From assembly GCA_943737045.1 (NCBI GenBank), contig CALSFV010000272.1, forward strand, positions 1-64,000: 64,000 bases of DNA, given 5' to 3'. The notes beneath the pieces are model-generated. The model did not search any database and was not told where the DNA came from. It saw nothing but the letters and a program-made list of their open reading frames with translations. This document shows positions 14,373 through 24,900 of this stretch, piece after piece. A program made the position numbers and the translations under genes. Each line of letters begins with the position of its first letter. Position 1 is the first letter of the stretch. Origin of the DNA: Parapristionchus giblindavisi (taxonomy: Eukaryota > Nematoda > Chromadorea > Rhabditida > Diplogasteridae).

Positions 14373-17300
14373 TAAAAATATAAAGTTTAAAATATATATA
14401 AATATAAATGTGCAACTCATTGCTCTCAAGTATTATTTATTTAGTGTTCAATTACTTCAATGTAACTCTCATTCATTGAGAGCGATTTCTCCGTGAAATC
14501 AGAAAATATTCAGTTTGATCTTTGATCTTTACAGTACACTCATAGTCAAGAGATATCAAAGGATGCTTAAAAGATAGATATGATAGCCATATGGTGTAGC
14601 ATGTGGCATTGGATTATGGATAGAGTGGCCAGATGATACGTTGTAAAAGATAAGAAGAGGACAAAGGATGAGTGCGATGCCAGCTGTAATGGAGAGAGTA
14701 TTGAAGAGATCACCCTTCCAAATTGAGACTGATACCAGTGGAAAAGCGATTGCCGCTGTTCTACTACAAATAGGTGAAGACCAAGAATTACATCCTATTT
14801 CATATGAAAGTCTCGTTTTGACTAAGCATGAAAAGAACTATGTCGCTCTTGAATTAGAAGCCTTAGCAATTGTTTATGCGGTTAAGAAATTTAAACCATA
14901 TATCTGTGGTACAACTACTACTGTTGTTACTGATCATGCTCCACTGACTTCTATCTTTAAGAAGAAGGATCTATCAGGTAGACTAGAACGCTTTCAAGCA
15001 TCCATTCTCGAAGCAGATATTGTTATCGTTTATCGATCAGGAAAGAAAAATGCTCTAGCTGATTCTCTTTCGAGATATCCACCAAAAGCGAATTGCATTA
15101 ATGCGATTTGTGATGAATCAATTATTTCTACTGACTCTATTATAGAAGATCAGAATAACAATGAATGGATTTCTGATATGAAATCTTATCTTACAAATCA
15201 AAATTCAAAACTTCCTCAGACTCCAAGACTGAGTAGAAAATACATTGTAATTGATAATATTCTCCTCTTCAAAAGATTATTCGAGGACGATCAATTCGTT
15301 CTCTCTGAATCAGGTAAACTAAAGGATACCGTTATGGAATTCTTTCATGGAAATAAAATCCTTGGAGCACATCTAGGGAAAAAGAAAACGTTGGAAAAAA
15401 TAAAACAACGTTTCACCTGGAAGAATTTAGAAGATGATCTTAAAAGATACATCAAAACTTGTGATCAATGTCAAAAACGGAAAACATCTCCCACAGATGT
15501 TACCAAAGAAGGGTTAGGTATCTTTCCTACTCCCTCGGCACCTTTTGAAAGAGTGCATGCTGACTTATTAGGTCCTTTACCACAAACTCAAAATGGAAAC
15601 AGATATATTCTTGTCCTACAAGATTCTTTCACAAAATATGTAATCGCTAGTTCACTAGTTGATCAGAAAACTGAAACAATAATCGCATCTCTTCAAAGAG
15701 ACCTCTTTTCGAAACATGGTTTTCCACGTGAATTATACACTGATCGTGGATCTCAATTCACATCAGATGTCTTTCAAAACACCTGTAAAGAACTCAATAT
15801 AAAGCTCTCAAGCTCAACACCATATCGCCATTCTGCAAATGGTCAAGTGGAAAAGATGAATCACACTATCGAAACAATGCTTAGTGCTTACACTAATGAG
15901 AAAGGAAATGACTGGGATCGTCACTGCGATTACGTAGTGATGGCGTATAATGCTAGCCCTCATGCTGTGCTTAAGTGCAGCCCATTCTTTGCTTTATTTG
16001 GTAGAGAGCCTAAATTCCCGATTGATCACATTGTGGGAAAACAAATCAAACGGCTTTATGCCGATGTCCCTGAGTATACCGACGTCCTCATTAAGGATAT
16101 GAAACTTATTCACCAACACATTGGTAATAAGATAGATAAAGCGAGCCAGAAAAATAAACAATGGCACGAAAATTATGTAAAACTTCGTCCATCGAAATTA
16201 GTAAAGGGTGATATGGTGCTCCTTCGTAAAGGAGTATCGCATAAGTTGAAGGCCCAATACGAGGGTCCGTATCAAATTATTGATATAGCATACCCCAACG
16301 CCTTGATCAATCAAGGTGGTTCGAAAACTGACAAGGTCCACCTTGATAGGTTAAAGAAATACTACTCGAATATCGAGTCACAAGATATTCGGAAGCAGAC
16401 AGCTTCATAATTTCTTCATCTCCACATTCTCATCTTCTTCAACATTCCCACCATCTTCACATCTTACTCACATCGTCATCTTACGCACCATATTCATCAT
16501 CATCACGATATTCTTCATATATATCTTCAACTCATCACGTCCATGTTCAATATATTCATCTTCATATTTTGTTCGAATATTTTGCATAACTCGAACTATT
16601 TCATATTCATATTCCATACGTCATTCACTTCCATGTAATACTATTACTATTATGTATCAAATTATTTATGTCGTATCATACTCTTATCAACCATCACATA
16701 GTTATATAATTCCACCATACCTCTTCATATTATCATATATTCACTACTTCAATTACCTTATCGTTTGTTTGATATATCAAGTCTTTATGAATCCCCATCA
16801 TATATCTTTTGAATGTGTTAGAATCTGTCGAGGGCGCCAGATCACCCAGAGGCGGGGGATGTTGAGGGTTATTCTATCATGCCCCTTTCACTTTCATTGT
16901 TATGTGGGCGGAGTCATCCCTGTAGGATATAAGGGCCACGAGGCGACGCCTCTGGGCCAGTTCCTGATCCTATGAATAAAGAATGTGATGTACTCTATCC
17001 TTGTTAGGACATTCTGAGGGGAAGGTATCTGGCCACTAGTAGAGCCAACCGACAAGTAGCACTGGGTGAATTCCCGGCGCTGGATAGGATCGAGCTTTGG
17101 GAAAGGATATTTGTAAGTCTCTTGTATTTGGTTGTTATGGGTCTATATTATTATTATTTTGTTGCATCCTTTTCCCTTAGTTTCTCTCGCGCTTTTCATC
17201 TTTTGAATTGCGTAAGCTCGATCTCATCACTGTGAAATGAAAAAAATATTAAATAAAATAATAAAAAATAAATAAATATAAGCCAACCGGAAACTCTGCC

Positions 17301-18905
17301 ACTTGTTCGTCCTTGTTGTCATAGAAGAGTGGCCCGCCAGAGACGGAGACAATGGCCAGACGATCGCCAAAGGCGGACATGGTCAGCACGTGGCCTGAAG
17401 TGGTTTTGTTTGTTGTTGCAAGATAGTTGTTGCTGTTGTTTTTGTTTGCAGTTAAATATTTGTTGTCATGTAGCTTTTAGGTACCGAAAATCTACCTATT
17501 TAACTTCGAATACGTATTTATTCCACTATATTTATTTAACATCTACATTACAAACCCCGAAATTTAAAAAAAAAACCTATCGTAATCATTGTGACCATTT
17601 CAGTCAAACACTCTACAGTCATCACTCCAAACTACTATTTAACAGCTACCGTATTTAACAGCATAGTAATCACTCAAATCTACCGGAACCACTTCAATCA
17701 ACCGTAACCACTCAAATCTACCATAATCACTCCAATCTACCGTAACCACCCAAATCTACCGTACTCGGATGGGCGATTATGTGTCGCTGGGTGCCGGTGT
17801 GCGTGAAGATGCGCACGCTGCGGTTCTCGCACAGAAGAGCGATGAACTCGCGAGAGACCACTACATCTTGAGGGTGATCGGCTGTAATCAATAATTTAAT
17901 CAATATTAACTAATCGATAATTGCGACGGTACTGCAGTAAATGTAATCACTAGTAAGTAAACAATGTTGCATAAATCAGAAAAATAACGGATAAAAAGCA
18001 TTTGAAGCCTATGGAATGGTCTTATAGATCATACATTTTCATACCCTCATAGTGTGGTGAATTTATTTAAATGAAATTGTATGATCTATAAGATTACAAT
18101 TTCTGCGAAAAATAACGATTTCTCTAAATCGACCCACTATATAAAAATGATTCGGTGAGGGCACTGAAAATGATCAATCAATAATAGTTGCCGTACCCTT
18201 TCCCATCTCCACTGTCCACTCATCTCCATTGGACTCCCAGGAGTTGAGCACACGCGCGTACAGTTTACTGTAATCAAATCAATCAATCAATAATTAAGAA
18301 TAATCAATAATTAATCAATCAATAATCACCTCGACTTCTTGCCCGCACTCGCCAGAGCCACCACACGATCGTTCAAGTCGCCCATGCAGTACTCTGAATG
18401 ATGTTATTGATTGATTTCCAAGTGAAAATCAGAAAATCAATAACGATATCTACCGTACCCGTTTCCGTGTTCGCGATGAGAATCTCCGCGTGCACCGTAC
18501 TGTCGTGGAAGCGAATCTGGAAATAGAGGAGAATGAATAATCGATTAGCAACAATAAAATCAATAATAATTCATTTACTAGGCAATTAAAATAAACATAA
18601 GTTTTGTGTGTATCTAATTGTCACTAAATTGGCAGTAACATTGAGGAACCTTATCATTTTCATTCATTCTAACCAAGCACGAGACACGAATCTGCCGGGT
18701 TTTGGACACACTTCGTTGCTACATTTTTTTTTGCTTTTCAATTAACCCAAAAAGGATACAGGTACAACCAGGACCGTTGAAACCTTTTGGCAAACAGGAA
18801 TTTTTAAAAAATTAATTAAAAACCACCTCCAGACTGCTGTCGCCGTCGTTCTCAAAGACCCGAATCGTGCCGAATCCGTTCCATTTCTGTAGAAAAAAAA
18901 TCAAT

Positions 18906-18936
<31 letters not shown>

Positions 18937-21900
18937 CACGATATATCTCTGGGCGAGGTTGCGGGGAGAGGAGGCGGAGGCAAAGTACTTGGGCATCGAA
19001 GGCGGCGTGTAGCGCTCAATGATCGGCGCCGGAGCCGCTAAGGCTGAGCTGGAAAGAGTTATTTTTTTAATATTAATAATAATAATAATTTATTTATCTT
19101 TAACGATAAACATAGAGGATTCTATACATCGTATATTCTGCCTTTTGACCGCAATATTCTATTTCCTTCTGATTTGTATTTTTGATCGTTATATTCTCCT
19201 TTTGGGCCTAGGTTTCAACACTACTTGCACTACTTCTATGATAGAAGGAAAAACTTGACAAAGCAACATTTCTCTTTCTCTTTCTTCTCTTTGTAAAGAA
19301 CAAGAAATCGATATCAACTACGACTACCGTAACCCCCCAACTTACGGTTTGAACGACGCGGACTCCCATCTGGAAGTCGAATCGGGTCGTTTGTCCAGAT
19401 TCGCGAACGGATCCTCGTCGAAGCTGTCTCCCTCAGCTCCATTCACTCCTTCTTCTCGTTCCCCATCATTGTCGAATCCGTACTTCTTCTTGATCGCGCC
19501 CAGACTACTCGTGGAGGACACTGACAAATATTTTAATTTATAATGACATAAGGCCAAATGACAATGACATTTGATCACATGTCAATGACATATGATGACA
19601 TCTACATACGACAATGACATCAATTGAATTGTGACAGACGATAGGAAAAATGTTAGTCAAATCCAAATCTTCGGTTATATTAGCATCATAGTAGGTAACT
19701 CGGTTTCATACATGGGCGGGGTACCTGGAGCTCGAATCTACAGGGGGCATCCGAACCATAGGTGGGCACGCTGGGGGAAAGGCTGTGCGCAAACCGGGAA
19801 AGGGTAAGGCAAGGCTGTGCGCATGGCTATTTTTTGACGAATTCGACTGGAAATTGTCCGATTTTCGCAAGGCAAGGCTATGCGCAAGACCCCCATGGGA
19901 AGGCAAGGCTGTGCGCAAAAAATATTCGTTTTCACCCGCCCACCTATGATCCGAACGAAAAAATGGTTAATTTTACAGGGGGTTGTTGTGTGTTCATTTT
20001 TTTCAAAAAATTCACCCATTTTTACAGGGGGCATTCCACAAATTTTCGAAATGCCCTATTTTTACAGGGGGCACCCCCATGTTGGCGCCCATGTATGCTC
20101 GGTTTGACTAATTTATTCGGTATAACATGATTTAGTTTTAACTTAATGTGAGCTATATTTAAATTTTTTAATAAATTCATTTAATAATACCACATCTACC
20201 ACTCACATCGGGTATTCTCATCCTCCTCCTCATCCTCCACAATGAATCGTTTACTCTTATTCACCACAATCTCATCCTCCTCCTCTCCATCCTCATCAAA
20301 GCTGTCCACTCCTGCATCATCCTGTAAATATATTTATTTATTTTATTTAATTTTAAAAATATATTAATGTAGTTTTAATATAGATGATACAGCGTCTCAA
20401 CAGTGTACGATCAAATTACAGGGGTGGATAATAGGTCGAAAAGTATGTTACAAAGCACCAAGCCTGACCGCATTGTGAGCCAAAATCTATCAAAAATCGA
20501 AAAAAGCCTGACCGCGTTTTGAAATCTGAAAACATAACTATTCGACCTATGGGGTGGATCGCGAAATGACTTTATTAAAGCTGTCAGGGATTCCAAAATC
20601 ATTCACGGCCGACCCACTATATAAAGCTCATTTTATATGTGAAAGATTATAATTTAAGCGAAAAAATGACGATTTTTCTGAATCGACCCACTATATGAAA
20701 GCAATTCGGTGAGGGCACCGAAAATGTATGAAGTGGATCGTGAAATGACTTTATTTAAGCCGTTAGGGAAGCCAAAATCAGCATATCACTTACGTCGTCA
20801 GCTTCGTCCACGACAAACTTGCTCTTTGACTTTGTCTTATCGACTTTCTCCTCCTTCTGCTCCTCCATCAAATTCTTCACGAGAACTAGTGCACCCTTAA
20901 TACACAAGCAATTGATCAAATTCGTTTTAAATTAATTAAATTATTTTTGAATTAGACTAAATGTACTACCAGAATGATTAATATGACAGCAAAAAAACCA
21001 TTAATTGTACCCGGCACTTTAATGTTTCATCTTAGTTCAATAAGTCTCTTGTTTCATTTAAAAAATAATGATATAAATGAATATATTATAAGGCATAGAT
21101 ATAGTGTTGCATGCGCATTAAAGATAAAACAAAATGTTGTACATAATAAATAAATTAATAATTATGTTTTTGTTTTTAAATAACTAACATGAGAATCAGC
21201 GATAACCAGCTCGTTGCTTTCGGTGCCGAGATAGGCGATACTCGAGACACGGCCACCTCTGCGATACAAAATATTATTATAATTAAAATTATTAAATAAA
21301 ATATTATAAAATTATATGTTCTTTTCCCAAAATTCAAGCGTTCTGATTCCAATTAAGTGAATAATTCGCCAATTATTATATGCATAAGTGGGCACGTGAC
21401 AACGAATTCTTTTTGCGCGCAGCCTTCCCTTCACTTGCAGGGCCTTGCGCATAGCTTTACCTGGCAAAAATTGGGGGAAAATACAGTCAAAACTGAAGAA
21501 AATGGCCATGCGCATAGCCTTGCCTTACAATTCTCCGATTTGCGCACAGCCTTTCCCCCAGCGTGCCCGCCTATGATTATATGGAATTTACGATATATTA
21601 TTTTTCTTATCGCTTCTGTATTTGCTGTCGCACCTGTCACGGGTGTATCAGATAAATAAATAAATCATGGAAAATTCATGTCTAACAAAACAAAACAAAG
21701 ATGTACCGTACCTCTTCGCTCCGTAATCATGGCTCCCGACCACCCTATTCCGTGCTATATCCCAAACGATGATAGTTGAAGTCATGGTTGATGCTGCAAG
21801 GTAGTTGCCACATGGCGATACCGTGCAGGTACTGTAGTCAAGCACCTGAAGAAGAGGATATGTAATCAATTGAAAGATGGCTAATCAACTTGCAAGCTCA

Positions 21901-24900
21901 CTTTATTTTACACACTATTTCTTTGCAACCTATCCATACTCACCATAGGTGGGCGCGTGAAAACGAATTCTTTATGCACACAGCCTTTCATTCCCTTGCG
22001 GGGCCTTGCGCATAGCCTTGCCTCGCAAAAATTGGAAAATTTCCCGTTAAATCTGCAAAAAAATGGCCATGCGCATAGCCTTGCCTTACAATTCTCCGGT
22101 TTGCGCACAGCCTTTCCCCCCGCGTGCCCACCTATGATACTCATTTCATTTCTCAGTTCATTTCCCATAAACCCCATATCTCACCGATTCGCCTGGTGAT
22201 CATTGCTAGGCCAGTGATAATATATATCTCTTCTTTGGATCTACCTTACAATTAGCTTCAAAAATATATCCAATCCCAGATGTGTTCAATTGGTGGAACA
22301 AACTGTTATTATTACTATTATCCCTGTTTATATTTCTCCTTCTCTGTTATCCAGACATGGTCTATGGTTATCCCATGGGATAGACCCACCCGTAAAAATT
22401 TGCCTTTCATGGGTATCCACCCGCAAAATTGGACCATAAATTGACGATTTTCTTGAAATTTTCACGATTTTTGGTTACCCACACCCGTTTTTGACCCAAA
22501 ACCTAGGTACCCACACGCATTGGAAGGGTCTGGGATATTGGTAGACCATCTCTGCTGTTATCACTATCACTGGCCTAGTGATAGTGATCACCCGCACGAC
22601 CTCGTGCGTAGGTAGAATAGCTATGGTACACATTTTCAAAATGCGGTCGTATTTCTAATTTCCGGGATTTTCGGCACAAATGCGGTCAGGTTTTTCGATT
22701 TTTCTGGAATTTTCGGCTCAAAATGCAGTCAGGCTTCGTAGTTTACTACGTATTTTTCGACCTCTGACTTCGCGTGCCTTGAATAACGGGTTGCACCTTT
22801 ACCTTTTTCTCCGTTCAAAGAGGCCAATCATCATCAAAAAGTCCTCACTCATAGCTTATCCATGCATTTTCATACCCTCACAATTTGAGAATTAACCCAT
22901 ATATCCGGCTCATTTTTATGCGAAAGCTCACGATTTTAGCGAAAAATAACGGAAATTCTTATTCGGCACACTATATAAAATAGATCCTGTGAGGGCGCCG
23001 AAAATTTATAAAAAATAAATAAATAAGGGGACCAATCATGACCCATTCCTCACCCGTACCTTATCCGTACTGTCCCTGTATTCACTGCCCATCTCCCACT
23101 TTCCCTCCTTCTCCTTGAGAGTTCTCACTGATCCATTGGAAGGGACGAAGAGGGTACGACCATCGGATGAGAAGGACATGATCACACGGGGGAATGATTC
23201 GCTTAATTAATATTATTATTATTATTATTATTGTTATTATTGCTATTACTATTATTATTATTATTGTTATTATTATAATTATTGGCATTATCACATTGAC
23301 TACTATACTTTCTCCTTAAAAATTTTCTAGCACAACCAAACTTTTACTCACTCTTTCTTTCTAATAATATATTGAGAATATAACGAATATTTTAATAGTT
23401 TTTACTGAAATACAAGCACTGCTTACTCGATATCTCTGATGGGCGTGAACAGTTTGTGAGTGGAGATCGGATCCGAATCGGTATCATTGAACATCGATAC
23501 GAGTCCATCACACGAGGATACGGCGAAGAACTGAAATATTCTAATAGATTTATTATTATTATTATTATTATTATTAGAATAATTCTAATCAAATAGAAAT
23601 TTGAATATCGTCATTTCACATAATAATTATTATATTTATTGTAGTTTTGTTTACTCTTTGGAGAACCCTAAAAGCTACGCAGCTGACATAAAACAATATT
23701 CGGCTGGTAAAGTTGTTGCAATGAATAAAATATTGATGCTGTCGAAACATCATATTCAGAGGCGGTCAAAGTATTGGAATCTTCTTATCCAAACGATCAA
23801 GCCTTTCATTTCACACAGTATCGTTACATTCATTCTTCACGAAATTTTTGGTGCAAAATATATATTTCCAACCATGATATGACAGTAGACAGTCTGATTG
23901 TTTAGTGTTAAAAGTGGGATATGGAGAGACGCAGGTCAAATATGACGTCAAATAGAGAACGAAAGGAAGAGCAGACAGCACGGTTTTGTAGTTTTAGTGT
24001 ACGAAATCTTCACGACGCTATCACGGTTGACCAAAGAGTGACAAAGAGTTATCACCACAGGACGAGAAATGCAAATAAAGAAATCAATATCAATAAAGTT
24101 ATGGGAAGTCACAAACCTTTTCAGATGAAGCGATCTGAATGTCGAGGATCTGCGAATTCATTTCTATTCTCGTATAGCCAGAATTCAAGTCATATCGATC
24201 GGCCTTCTTTACTGAGAAATCGCTGCAACAAAGTAAATAAACAGGTTTCACTATATTTGAAATACATTGTTATTTTTTTCAAACACAAAACTAATTTTAA
24301 AAAAATCTTTGTATAAATACCCAAATACCTCGATCCTGCCAGAATCCACTTTTGAGATGCACGAACCACTGTGATGTCAAGTGCAAACTTCAATACCTCC
24401 TTAACTGAATCTTGATTTTCCGAATTAGCTTTGTACATGCCGACAACCTGAAGTGAATAATAATTACCGAATATTCGTCATATTGCGACATAGACGTAGC
24501 AGCCGAAACACTATGAAGAACTGTTATTAACTTGTTAAAAAATCTTACAATTTTAAATCTAACGTGCGAGCAAACTTATAACTTACATTATAATCTATTC
24601 ATTTATTGTACTGGGGTTTGAGAGGATATGCATATTAACAAGAGTACAACGATATGTATGTTAATAAAAAAAAGAGTTTTATGTTAATAAAATGATAACA
24701 ATACCTGTTTCTCGACGCCGGTTCCAAGATCTTGTTGGGTGAATCCAACGTAGAGATCTCCATCGAAGAGGGCGCACGATGAATGCGTTCTATCGGCGAT
24801 CTCCCTCTTCTCAGGAAACGTTCCCTCATCAGTCAACGATGCCCGATCCCAAATGGCAACGGTGCCGTCGATAGAACAAGAGATGATCTTCTCCGAATTG

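Larger units (their letters stand above)
12717..17229 (+). mobile_element. Ty3/gypsy-type LTR retrotransposon, gag/PR/RT deleted
   Basis: A 4.5-kb element inserted antisense in the ctf-4 intron between exons 11185-11296 and 17288-17394. LTRs of 370 bp (12717-13086 and 16860-17229) begin TGTTGAGGG, end CTCATCA and match wherever I compared them, so the insertion is recent. The flanking bases CTGT repeat on both sides, giving a 4-bp target duplication (or ACTGT, if the last A is counted as target). Primer-binding site and polypurine tract are present. The 3.8-kb interior keeps only RNase H and integrase; no gag, protease or RT core is seen in 13105-14667, so this copy cannot be autonomous. Confidence 0.92.
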
